Origin: Stomorhina lunata
Taxonomy: Eukaryota > Arthropoda > Insecta > Diptera > Rhiniidae
Assembly: GCA_933228675.1 (NCBI GenBank)
Contig: OW121741.1
Location: forward strand, 134,316,120 to 134,380,119
Direction of reading: 5' to 3'
Length of the DNA stretch: 64,000 nucleotides
Numbering within the stretch: the first letter of the stretch is position 1; every line of letters starts with the position of its first letter. Position numbers and translations under genes: made by a program. The notes below the pieces were generated by a model. That model had not been told where the DNA came from and did not search any database. It saw nothing but the letters and a program-made list of their open reading frames with translations. Shown in pieces: positions 26,410 to 36,852 of the stretch.

Positions 26410-26582
26410 TTATATAGACTAAAATTATTCGCATTTTTAGCACGAAAAGCGTTATGAATTTGATTATATCGCAGTTAAAATAATTAATAATGATTAGAAA
26501 ATTTGAAATGATAAAAAGGTTAAATATTAAAAAAAAGTTAAACATTAATAATTTATGTATGAAAAAGAGTAAAAATGTGACG

Positions 26583-27518
26583 TTAATTATTTGGAGAGAG
26601 AAAAAACTCGTTCAGCTGCTCAACAAAATCTATGCGCAATGGCCGTTCTGTACTCTCGTTTTTTACGTACACCAAGCCACGCATAGTAAATACAGATTGC
26701 AGGTGTTTATTCTTTTTAAGGCGTAATGCAGAAGTAAAGATGTGGTAATTGTTAGCTGTAAGATTTTCGTTAACATAGATGGGATCATCAGATTTGTAGC
26801 GTTCCGGATAGTCTGATCTAAAGCCAATGTGATGAAGCATTAGATGACGGCGATTTGATTTCCTAAAGCCAGATATTGATTTAAGTATAAAATTCTTATC
26901 ATACGGTGACATTAACTTGACGATGATAACTGCATCAGGAGAAAAGTTTGAATTTTTGTTATTCCTGTTTTGTAGGCGATAAATAGCTTTTACCGACGGT
27001 GTCTTAATGTTTAACGTGCAGCAAATATTATCAAATATGTTAGTTAGGTTTTCGTCATCAAAAAACGGTATCCCATTAATTCGTAAATCACAAGCTACAA
27101 GTGAGTTTTCTTGACGAAGATTTTGAAGTTTTAGTTCTTTCATATCAGATTTTAGAACTTCAATTTCAGACGAGATGGTTTCAAGTTTCGATACTCTGGT
27201 AGTAATTTCGATGAAATCGTTCCTTAAATCGTTCATATTGCTTTCTATTAATTCGATTTTATTTAAAATACGTTTCTCACTTTCGGCTATAAGAGTCTTC
27301 ATGAGTACTGTTAGCGCTTCTGTCTGTTTCTCAAGGCGAGAGTCCAACAGGTTAAGAAGACGAAATGGAGAGTCCATGTTGGGTACACGTGGTGTTTTGC
27401 ATACATTTTCATAAATACTTCTATGTAGATCAGCTCGACCACGTTTTGGTGCTGGAGTGCCAATTGGAGAAGTTTTTTGTTGATTCATTGAAATTTCTTG
27501 TTCGGTGGTGTTATCCAT
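26583..27518 (-). CDS. LINE ORF1: coiled-coil nucleic-acid-binding protein
   Basis: A 311-residue protein encoded upstream of ORF2, expected to coat element RNA in the ribonucleoprotein. The N-terminus (1-50) is basic and proline-containing (TPAPKRGR). A long heptad-rich coiled coil covers about 58-140 (Leu, Ile and Val spacing with many Glu and Lys). An RRM-like stretch follows at about 143-235 (DLRINGIPFF, then AVIIVKLMS). A C-terminal module at about 246-300 (PIYVNENLT, then LRLKKN, then GLVYVK) resembles the C-terminal domain shared by many insect LINE ORF1 proteins and baculovirus FP proteins. It lacks the CCHC zinc knuckles of classical jockey ORF1. Start: the only upstream Met that gives the full frame. 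Confidence 0.85.
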   Translation of the reverse strand: MDNTTEQEISMNQQKTSPIGTPAPKRGRADLHRSIYENVCKTPRVPNMDSPFRLLNLLDSRLEKQTEALTVLMKTLIAESEKRILNKIELIESNMNDLRNDFIEITTRVSKLETISSEIEVLKSDMKELKLQNLRQENSLVACDLRINGIPFFDDENLTNIFDNICCTLNIKTPSVKAIYRLQNRNNKNSNFSPDAVIIVKLMSPYDKNFILKSISGFRKSNRRHLMLHHIGFRSDYPERYKSDDPIYVNENLTANNYHIFTSALRLKKNKHLQSVFTMRGLVYVKNESTERPLRIDFVEQLNEFFLSPNN

Positions 27519-28800
27519 ATTATTAATTTATTTTTAGTGATATTTTTAGTGTTATATATGTAAAGACAGGATCAGGTGTATTTATTTATTATTACAGCCC
27601 TAAGGTATGCAACAGTTATTTTGTAATTTTATTTTTTTTTAAGTTAATTGTCAAAAGCTATGTTTATAGAGCCGCTTATACTTTTATTATTTTTGACACT
27701 AAATGTTGTTAAGTAAAATTACCGGGCAACATACACTTGACATTAATTTAGTTTTTGTTTATGTGTTTGTGTGTTTGTTTATGTTTCTAAGATATTAAAT
27801 ACGAAACTTTTAGTTTTAATTTATCAAAGTATAGCACAAGTAGGCATAAACTTTTACAACAGCTTTGTACTTTAGCGTTTTTTGAATTGATTTTTATGTT
27901 TCAAGCTTTTTTAGGGTTTTTATTTCGCACAAAACTTTTATAATCACGGAGCTACTCAAAAACACGTCTTACACTTGACACTTGAATTCGCTGCTCTTTA
28001 AAAACAAAATAAGAAAAAAAAATCAAAAATAAAACAAAGGGACAAAGTAGCGAATCAATCAAGCAACTGGTCCGACGAAAGAGGCAAAGCGATCACTAAA
28101 ACAAAAAAATAACTCACATTTTTCTAAACAAATGTATAGAAGACTAAATAAATAGTGATTGGTCATGAAGATCAGATCAATAGGTGATCGAGGTGAGGTG
28201 TTTGTTGTTGTTCTTTATTTTAAATTTATTTTTAAACATGCAAATGTAAACTCGTGGAGATATTCAAATTATGTATTAGAAAAAAAATTCTAAAAAATAA
28301 AATTTGTTTTAAATCAAATATTAGTTTTATATCCAGATCTATAACGAGAGAGTATCTATATTTTCATTTGAAATTAAATAGTTTGTGATTTAAATATATA
28401 AAACGTTCATTACATAGAGTCAAATCGTTGTGGATGTGCAAATGAATTAATTTTATTGTCTTGATCTTGATCTTGGCTCAGCTTAACTTGGCAATATTTT
28501 CTCGGGTTTTATTGTTGCTTTAAAAAAATTAAAATGTATATTTATTAAGTTTTCTTAATGAAGCTAAAAATAAACTATAAATTTACTGAAAAGCTTTATA
28601 TTAAAACGCTCAAATACATACTTTAGTATATTTAAATTGAATTCATATTTTAAATCTGTAGAACTAAATGAAATGAAAAATGAACAGTGGGTCGTAAAAG
28701 TTAACATTGTTTTTCGGAAAGAATTTAATACTTAATCGAGAATAATTTGCCTTTTAAAGTTAAATATAGAAGAAATATAGAAAAATTGGTCATAACAACC
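27519..28800. other. LINE 5' flank and AT-rich spacer
   Basis: The first part should hold the LINE 5' untranslated region, but I see no clear 5' terminus. ACACTTGACA-type words occur at about 27734 and 27971, which could be a small repeat in the leader. No gene is visible in the remainder. Confidence 0.4.
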
Positions 28801-30590
28801 CATTTTTACAGAACAGTTGGCGATATCGCTGTCAACTTTTATCAAGAAATGTCTTCCTATCGTCAACTTTTCTCTGGAAATAATTTCCTTACGTCAACTT
28901 TTCTCTAGAAATGTCTCATTAACGTCAACTTTTCTCTAGAAATGTCCTCCTAACGTCAACTTTTCTCTAAAAAGTCTTCCTAACGTCAATCTTTCTCTAA
29001 AAAGTCTTCCTAATGTCAACTTTTCTTTAGAAATGTCTTCCTATCGTCAACTTTTCTTAAGAAATGTCTTCCTATCGTCAACTCTTCTTATGAAATGTCT
29101 TCCTATCATCAACTTTTTTTTTTAAGAAATGTTTTCCTATCGTCAACTTTTCTTAAAAAATGTCTTCCTATCGTCAACTTTTTTTAAAAAATGTCTTCCT
29201 ATCGTCAACTTTTCTTAAGAAATGTCCTCCTATTGTCAACTTTTCTTAAGAAATGTCTTCCTATCATCAACTTTCCTTAAGAAATGTCTTCCTATCGTAT
29301 ACTTTTCTTAAGAAATGTCTTCCCATCGTCAACTTTTCTCAAGAAATGTCTTCCTATCGTAAACTTTTCTTCAGAAATGTCTTCCTATCGTCAACTTTTC
29401 TCTAGAAATGTCTTCCTATCGTCAACTTTTCTTCAGAAATGTCTTCCTATCGTCAACTTTTCTTCAGAAATGTCTTCCTGTCGTCAACTTTTCTTAAGAA
29501 ATGTCTTCCTGTCATCAACTTTTCTTAAGAAATGTCTTCCTGTCGTCAACTTTTCTTAAGAAATGTCTTCCTGTCGTCAACTTTTCTTAAGAAATGTCTT
29601 CCTGTCGTCAACTTTTTTTAAGAACTTTCTTCCTGTCGTCAACTTTTCTTAAGAAATGTCTTCCTGTCGTCAACTTTTCTTAAGAAATGTCTTCCTGTCG
29701 TCAACTTTTCTTAAGAAATGTCTTCCTGTCGTCAACTTTTCTTAAGAAATGTCTTCCTGTCGTCAACTTTTCTTAAGAAATGTCTTCCTGTCGTCAAATT
29801 TTCTTAAGAAATGTCTTCCTGTCGTCAACTTTTTTTAAGAAATGTCTTCCTGTCGTCAACTTTTTTAAAAAAACGTCTTCCTATCGTTAACTTTTCTTAA
29901 GAAATGTCTTCCTGTCGTCAACTTTTCTTAAGAAATGTCTTCCTGTCGTCAACTTTTCTTAAGAAATGTCTTCCTGTCGTCAACTTTTCTTAAGAAATGT
30001 CTTCCTGTCGTCAACTTTTTTTAAGAACTTTCTTCCTGTCGTCAACTTTTCTTAAGAAATGTCTTCCTGTCGTCAACTTTTCTTAAGAAATGTCTTCCTG
30101 TCGTCAACTTTTCTTAAGAAATGTCTTCCTGTCGTCAACTTTTCTTAAGAAATGTCTTCCTGTCGTCAACTTTTCTTAAGAAATGCCTTCCTGTCGTCAA
30201 CTTTTTTTAAGAAATGTCTTCCTGTCGTCAACTTTTCTTAAAAAATGTCTTCCTGGCGTCAACTTTTTTTAAGAAATGTCTTCCTGTCGTCAACTTTTCT
30301 TAAGAAATGTCTTCCTGTCGTCAACTTTTCTTAAGAAATGTCTTCGTCAACTTTTTTTAAGAAATGTCTTCCTGTCGTCAACTTTTCTTAAAAAATGTCT
30401 TCCTGGCGTCAACTTTTCTTAAAAAATGTCTTCCTGGCGTCAACTTTTCTTAAGAAATGTCTTCCTGTCGTCAACTTTTCTTAAGAGATGTATTTCTAAC
30501 GTCAACTTTTCTCTAGAAATGTCTTCCTAACGTCAACTTTTCTCTAGAAATGTTTTCCTAGCGTCAACTTTTCTGAAAAAAATGTTGTAG
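28801..30590. repeat. 31-bp minisatellite array I (TTAAG type)
   Basis: The unit is TTAAGAAATGTCTTCCTGTC followed by GTCAACTTTTC, 31 bp. The left part carries CTATCG and the centre and right carry CTGTCG; the outermost copies at both ends carry CTAACG with CTCTAG. A block marked by AAGAACTTTCTT is repeated at 29621 and 30024, a 403-bp offset equal to 13 units. Its orientation is opposite to the array at 20.5-22.8 kb. Confidence 0.92.
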
Positions 30591-31057
30591 GTATATCCTA
30601 AATTTTTAATAGTCATTAATTTCACTCTAATTCCTAAAAACGCAAATTTTTTGGCAAATCTACTAATTGTAGTAAAATATATTTTCATAATTTAGACAAT
30701 TACATGCAGATACGCTAAATTTAAGTAGTTCAAGAAGAAAAAAAAACTTCTTAGAATTTCTAAAAATAACTCTTCGCTTGGGGAAGATTTCAGAAAATTG
30801 ATCGTAATTTTTAATTTGTTGTCATTTAAAAGACAGAAAGACAAAAAAAAACAAAACACGTTTTAGTTATTTGTGTAGAATGTTCAATTTGGCGTATGGA
30901 CAAATATGCGTCAGCAAAAACAGAAAACAAATTATAAACAAATCAAAAACGAATTCATTCCATCTTCTCTCTATAGATCATAGAGCAGTGTTGCCAGGTT
31001 CCGAACATAGGGGAATAGTAAAAAAGTTGATACAAGTTAAGATTGAAGAAATGTTAG
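30591..31057. other. AT-rich spacer
   Basis: No gene signal. A 63-codon frame at 30871-31062 has no domain signature and runs into satellite. Confidence 0.45.
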
Positions 31058-31215
31058 CTTAACGTCAATTTTTCTGTAGAAGTGTTGGCCTAACGTCAAC
31101 TTTTCTAAAGAAATTTTGGCGTAACCTCAACTTTTCTATAGAAATCATGGCCTAATGTCAACTTTTCTATAGAAATGTTGGCCTAACGTCAACTTTTCTA
31201 TAGAAATGTCTTTCT
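31058..31215. repeat. Short 31-bp minisatellite array J
   Basis: About five diverged units of the type TTGGCCTAACGTCAACTTTT followed by CTATAGAAATG, in the same orientation as the 28.8-30.6 kb array. Confidence 0.85.
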
Positions 31216-31740
31216 GTGGTCCATAATTGTCGCTTAGTTCATCCAGAAAATTATCCCAAAAGATTTTAAAATAAACTTACAGCAACACTTCTCTTAACAC
31301 TAACATATGGAAGAGCACATGTTGTCGTGAGATAAAGTTATTCATTCACATTCACTCCGTGAAAGACCGAAGTTAAAAATATATTTTTTTATTTTTTTTA
31401 TAGCAAAAAACAGAAAAGGGCATAAGTAACAATAAAAAACAATTTAATAAAAAAAAGATTCTAAAAATAGAAACAAGTGGTTGTGTGAAATTAAAGCAAA
31501 TAGGAGGTAGTACAAAATAAAATAAAAATGCATAAATATCTTAACGTCGACAAAAAATAATAAAAGAGAATAAGAGACAAGAGAGAGATAAATAATAATA
31601 AAAACAGGGTTGCCATGATCATCAGTTAAGAATTTAAAGGGGGTTATTTAGTAAACTAGGCTTAGGGATGTTAAACTCGTTAAAATGATCTAGAGAGCGA
31701 AGTCATGTTATCTTATTGAACTCACGATCATTTTTTTTGT
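31216..31740. other. AT-rich spacer with a CAGGGTTGCCA motif
   Basis: No gene. CAGGGTTGCCA lies at 31605-31615, with an inverted counterpart at 34652-34662 (see findings). Confidence 0.45.
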
Positions 31741-32840
31741 TTAGGGACAGCACTCAGGGTATGCCCCCTACTTATGCAATACTTTTTGTTGGAACCAGGA
31801 AAAAAGGTTATGGGAGGGTAGATAAGTGGAGTAGTGTTTGTGGACATTCGATTTGAACTTCCCTATATTGCAAGTGACTGAGAAGACTTTTACGGGAAGT
31901 TAATTCCACATACGAACTGTACGTTTAGTGTATTGTTCTGTCTACTGACTAATCTCGACTGCGCAGGGATGAGCTCTAACAGATAGACGTGTATTGCGTA
32001 AGGAAGTAGAAGTATAGGGAACGAGTTCCCAGATTTCGTAAGAGACCATTCTAAAGAAGTAACGATAGAACAGTGGGATGCAACCCACATTGTGAAGGTG
32101 CTCCAGTGGATTAATAGAGTTGGATACAATACTGTGACCGATGATCACTTTCGCACTCTCCGGTACTCGATCGAGAAGCTCTAAAATAGACTTTGAAGTA
32201 TCGTCGCATGCATGAGTGTTTTATTCCATTTTCGGTGGGGTCTAGGTGGTGTAAATAGCACAGAGATCAGATGAAGTGAAGTATCTCTTACACTGTTTTA
32301 GAAAACCGAGGCATTTGAATGCTTCTTTCACTTGGAAAATGCGATTTGTCCAACGGATATCACATTGAACATCAGAAGCATCTGATTCCTCAATATTTAC
32401 ATCGCCCATCAGTACAAGAAATTTGTCACGGCAGTCGGTTCTTTGTACCGGAAAGACTCGGAAATCTTTGGATTCCGACCAAGGACTGCCACTTCTGCGA
32501 TATTAACAATAATATCGCAGTTACAACAAGAACAATAGATGAAGTAACATGATTAGTCTAGGGTTTATGCGGAAGCATACAACATTGAGTTTTCCGCGGA
32601 TTAAAATCAACTTTATTTGCTCGACTCCAATCTGAAACTTTTTTAAAATCGCTGTTTAAAGATTGATTGATGTTTTGCCTCATAGTCTTGAAAGACACAA
32701 AACTTTCGGGCTCGTCGTTCTCCTTATAGTCACCTGTCTTGGTGTCGTTATACACATGTGTGTACTGCGATCGTATTTTTTTTAGCACTTCTTGACATGA
32801 GTCTTGATTGATGATGATCAATGTATGGTTGATCAAATGC
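31741..32840 (-). pseudogene. Degraded LINE reverse-transcriptase C-terminus (copy 1)
   Basis: In several minus-strand frames this reads as the end of a CR1/jockey-group ORF2. About 32650-32565 gives SDFKKVSDWSRANKVDFN and KTQCCML. About 32210-32150 gives KSILELLDRVPESAKVIIGH. About 32140-31945 gives SNSINPLEH, GCIPLFYRYF and LRNTRLSVRAHP. Stops and frameshifts separate these blocks. The downstream end carries GGCATACCCTGAGTG, matching the 3' ends of the plus-strand copies near 34.6 and 38.7 kb. It is a dead fragment lacking the endonuclease and most of the RT. Confidence 0.75.
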
Positions 32841-32949
32841 GAACAAAACTTTTTTAAAGGTTATCCCGCTATCAATTTTCAAAACTTCAAAATATATCTC
32901 CTACAGTGCTGTCAGATTCACATCAAACTTCCAACCCTAACTTTTCTTT

Positions 32950-33330
32950 TGCAGATGACAAGAACACTTTTCATTACTACTCATTTAATTATGACCCAGC
33001 CTCTTGGAATTTTTGGCCAAGAGACAATATATGATGAAACGTTAAACTGGGATCTTAAAACAATATCTTAATGGATCGCTCATTTACGGTCGCTAGGATG
33101 ACTTGATGTTCTGAAGACTCAATGTTGTGCGTTAAAACACAAGCGCACATCCGATTATGTAGCTTCTTCTGTACTAATGGGAGGTATAAATATTAAGGAA
33201 TCAGAAGCTCCTGATGTTGTGAGCATAAAAATCCAATGCGATTTTTCATGTGACGAAAGAAGCATTCAAGAGTCTCGGATTTTTAATGTTCTGGACATGA
33301 GAATTCAGTGTGATATCCGGTGGACTAGGA
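32950..33330 (+). pseudogene. Degraded LINE reverse-transcriptase fragment (copy 2, upstream part)
   Basis: Begins at a decayed catalytic motif (LSFADD at about 32938-32958) and continues through LKTQCCALKHKRTS and IQCDIRW-like blocks. These are the same blocks as in the copies at 31.7-32.8 kb (minus) and 37.9-38.7 kb (plus). Several stops and frameshifts are present. The copy is broken at about 33330 by a piece of another LINE in the opposite orientation. Confidence 0.7.
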
Positions 33331-33830
33331 ACAATTTTCAAGAGTGTCCCGGCTTTTTCTGCTTCTGTTATACATGACTCCCAGTGGAGCAAAGGGCCTC
33401 AACCATCCTTCAATATCGGACTCTATTGCGAGATGTTAGGCATACGTCATTCCAAGAATAGCTTGCAGCTCCGCATCAATCTTCTCCACGTTCTAGCAGG
33501 TCCACGTTCTAGCAGGTGCACTTTGTGGATTCCACCGAAGCGCTTGTCGTGCAATGTAGTTATTTGGCCTTCTAAGTGTGTGGCCTATCCACCGCAATTT
33601 CCGTTGACATACTTCTATAGAAGAAGGGATTTGATTTGTCGCGTTAAGTAGATCTTCATTTCTTATGCGATTTGGTCACCATATATTAAGGATTTGCCGT
33701 AAGCATTTGTTTGTAAAGGTTTGCATTTGTGCGTTTCCAAGTTTCGTAGGCGTAATATAGGATGGACTTGATATTCGAGTTGTATATTCGTTTTGGCTTT
33801 TTAAAACGGTGCAATTTATTTCACTCCGTC
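33331..33830 (-). pseudogene. Degraded LINE ORF2 C-terminus of a second LINE family
   Basis: Minus-strand translation gives RIYNSNIKSILYYAYETW, then QTFTNKCLRQILNIW, then a KLRWIGHTLRRP block and RQALRWNP. This layout (a YG-ETW block followed by WIGHTLRR) belongs to a LINE lineage different from the surrounding SYIRPKMEYN-type copies; it is probably RTE-like. The same family occurs on the plus strand at 36385-36852. Stops and a short direct duplication of CACGTTCTAGCAGGT at about 33490-33517 mark decay. Confidence 0.65.
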
Positions 33831-34640
33831 TGATTTCCTTGCCATTAATGGAGATCAGAAGGTACTTTAAAGTCTATTTTGGAGTTTCTTTACAATGCAA
33901 TGTGGGTTGTAACTCACTGTTTTATAGCTTCTATAATATGTTCTAAAGAAATCAGGAATCTTGTTCCCAAAAACCGAGTTTTTCTTCTAGAACACATCCA
34001 TTTGTGGCCGGATGATCGCACAACGCATACTTCATTCTGTCAGATCTCCTTGTTATTAATGGAGATCAGACTATTTTGGAGCTTATCGACCACGTACAGG
34101 AAAAGGCGAAGTTGCTTATCAGTGACAGAAGTCTATCCAACTCTATTGACTCGCTAGAGCATCATCGCAATGTAAATTGTATTCCACTGTTTTATCGGTA
34201 CTACAATAGCATGTGTTCTGAAGAGATCAGGAATCTTGTTTCCGAAAACCGTATATCTGTGAAAAAAAAAACGTTTTCTGCTAGAGCACATCCAATTAGA
34301 CTTTACGCCTGATCTCCTTCCTATTAATGGAGATCAGAAGGATTTTTAAAGTCAAGTTTGGAGCTTCTCAACCGAGTACTGCTTCTCTCTCGGTACTGCA
34401 ATAGCATGTATTCTGATGATACCAAGAATCTTGTTTCCGAAAACCGTATATCTGTGAAAAACACTCGTTTATTTTCGAGCACTAGAGCAATTGCCAGATG
34501 ATCGCGCAAAGCTTTACAGATAAAATTCGTTTTTTACCCGTTGAATTTTCCTAGTTTACTCAGACAAATCATTATTTTGATTTGTCTGAGTAGGGGTCAT
34601 CCCTTGAGTGTTGATCCAAGTTAAAACAAATCATTCAATC
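33831..34640 (+). pseudogene. Three tandem partial copies of a LINE ORF2 C-terminus
   Basis: The same protein segment (LELLDRVQEKAKLLISDR, then SIDSLEHHRN, GCIPLFYRYY, EEIRNLV) recurs in units starting near 33826, 34036 and 34310. Each starts with a version of GATCTCCTTCCTATTAATGG then AGATCAGA, a 9-bp hairpin stem around a short loop. The units are truncated to different lengths. The last ends with CATCCCTTGAGTG and CCAAGTTAAAAC, resembling the LINE 3' end at 38.7 kb. None could make a functional enzyme. Confidence 0.7.
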
Positions 34641-34662
34641 TTAAATAACTTTGGCAACCCTG

Positions 34663-35950
34663 ATTTTGCAAAAACCCAATATGATCGTTGAGAGATTTAA
34701 TGAATGACATGCAATGAACAACAAAATAACAGAAAAAAAATCAAATCATGCAGAAATAAGTTTTTTCTTTATTATTTCATTTATGGGTCTTTTTTCATTT
34801 CTTTAATAGATTTTTGGCAACAGGTTGAGGAATAAAATAACAACAAAAAGAAAAATACCCAGCATGAAATGGAAAAAATCTAGAAAATAAACTTAAATAT
34901 TATAGAAACAAAAAAAATTTAAAACAAGAAAAAAAAACTTACATTTTGCTAATTTTAGATGATAAATATTACAAGTTGATGATTAGTTTTGAAGAAAAAT
35001 ATGGAGGGATGATGCTACAGCAGAGCAGGTCAGGTGGTGGTGATAGTAGGGAGTAAAGATTTTTGTTTACACTACACGATCATAAGAACCGTTCAAGGGT
35101 ATTTCGATCCAGTTGTCATAAAATAAAGTTGCAAGATCGTTGATCTTTTGTGGAAAAATTTGGATTATTAGCAGTTTTTTATAGAGTTAATTTATGATAT
35201 TTTTATAGTTATAGCTAAAATAGTAACAAGTAAATTTTATAGGTTAGCACAAAAAAGAAGTTTAATTGATACAGGAAATGCACAACTTGGTTTATTTATT
35301 TTTCTTTCTTTTTTTTTTTGCTCTCTAAAGAAAAGAATGCAGGCGGAAGAAAAAATTATATTTAATAAAAAATGAAGATTCCACTTAAGCTTTACAATAA
35401 CAAGAACAACACCCAGAATAAATGGAAATAATTTTTAAAAAAGTATCTGAAAGATATAGCAAAAAATAGTCTCAAGCACCAACTCAGAATCTTAACTTTC
35501 TTCTTTCTATACAAAAGCACTTGTTTATTTGTCACACAAGGAAGTAGTCGAGTAAGTAGTTCTGTAATAACTAATTAATAACTAACAATTGTTATTCTCT
35601 ATCTCTCCTCTCTCTTGGTTTTCCTTTGTTTGGCGTTTCTGCTGCTGTTTTTGTTCTTTTTGCGTATTAAAAATGCAAAAATTAAGTAAAAACAAAAACT
35701 ATCAAAGCTTTTATTATATTTTATAATTCGTTGATATTATTGTATTTATGGCTGTTAGTTGTTGTGTGTTTGTTTGTTTGTTTTTGTTAATTTTATTTAT
35801 TTATTACTTTTCGACTATAAATTTTTCGCTGTAATTTTACAATTACATTGAACATGTGGTTGTGATCGAAGATCGGAGCCGTTCGGATTAGTTATGGAGG
35901 AGAACGGCCGGCAAACTTATAACGGCGTTAAATTTTGTTTTTCTTTTTTA
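34663..35950. other. AT-rich spacer
   Basis: Poly-A/T-rich sequence with short CTCTCTC and TTTGTTTG runs. I see no gene. Confidence 0.5.
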
Positions 35951-36360
35951 GATTTGCATTCTCAAACAAGTACGCGTGCTATATTCGGCTGTGAGGAATC
36001 TTATATGTATACCCGCTATCAAATTCTGTTAAATTTAAAAACATATCTTCGAAGGAGAAGTTGGTTAATTCTTTGGACTAAGTTCGGTTGTCGTAGCTAT
36101 TAAAATTCAACATTTATCAGCATTTAAGTGGCATATGTTTATTCATATTTAATTGTTTTTGGCCAGAGGTGTTTATAGGGGTAAAACTGGACCGATTTCC
36201 ATAACATTTTACATAGTCTATCATCACATCAATTTAAATTTTATACCTATCAGCATTTAACTGATTTTCGTGGGTGGATTTATATGGGAGTTATGGTCAA
36301 ATGTGGATCGATTTCCATAAAGTATAAAATGCGGACTTTTACTATTACAGTTTGAAATAT
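35951..36360 (+). repeat. Truncated copy of the AACAAGTA-ended nonautonomous repeat
   Basis: Begins with AAACAAGTACGCGTGCTATA then TTCGGCTGTG, a decayed version of the AACAAGTAAGA...TTCGGCTTTGCCGAA terminus at 43568. It continues with the typical internal phrases ATATGGGAGTTATGGTCAAA and GATCGATTTCC shared with the copies at 52-57 kb. The opposite terminus is missing. Confidence 0.6.
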
Positions 36361-36384
36361 TGTTCAACCGGAATTATATAGAAG

Positions 36385-36852
36385 CCGTGCTGCTTTAGCT
36401 GGCCTTAAATTAACATTAAGAAAACTAAGTCATTGCGACCAAACTCATTTAGTATTGACGAGGTTGAAACTTTTTGCTACTCGTACATAGGAAGTAAAAT
36501 ATCTAAAAACGGTGGCAGCAGAGAAGATATCCAAAATAGATAATGCAAAGCAAAGAAAGCTTTTGGTATTCTCAATAAGTTCTGGAGATCTCAAAATATC
36601 TTGACTATCACCAAACTCAAAATTTTTAACACTAATGTCAAACCCGTGCTCTTATATGGCTGTGAGACATGGAATATTTCGAGTCGAGAGATTAGCGGAC
36701 TACAAGCATTTATCAATCGATGCTTCGGACGCATTCTAAGAATTTCAAATCAATATTTATGGTGGCGCACCTATCAAGAACCATTGCAAACAACTATTCG
36801 CTCTCGGAAATATGGTTGGCTAGGACATACACTTAGAAAGCTACTGATATAA
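36385..36852 (+). pseudogene. LINE ORF2 C-terminal fragment (WIGHTLRR-type)
   Basis: A plus-strand fragment reads SYIGSKISKNGGSREDIQNR, stop, then KAKKAFGILNKFWRS. An 83-codon frame follows: TKLKIFNTNVKPVLLYGCET, LQAFINRCFGRILRI, then YGWLGHTLRK. These are the RT thumb and C-terminal blocks of the same LINE lineage as the minus-strand fragment at 33.3-33.8 kb. No endonuclease or catalytic RT motifs remain. Confidence 0.75.

Larger units (their letters stand above)
23254..27518 (-). mobile_element. Non-LTR retrotransposon (LINE), CR1/jockey-group, both ORFs open
   Basis: Two minus-strand open frames in LINE order, ORF1 (27518-26583) then ORF2 (26409-23554), are separated by 173 bp. A 3' untranslated region of about 270 bp follows, ending at an (ATTT)n tract at 23254-23283. 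On the coding strand this is an (AAAT)n tail, as in CR1/I-type LINEs that end in microsatellites rather than poly-A. The 5' end lies somewhere beyond 27518 and I could not place it; no target-site duplication was found by eye. Both frames are uninterrupted, so the copy is young and possibly competent. Confidence 0.85.
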
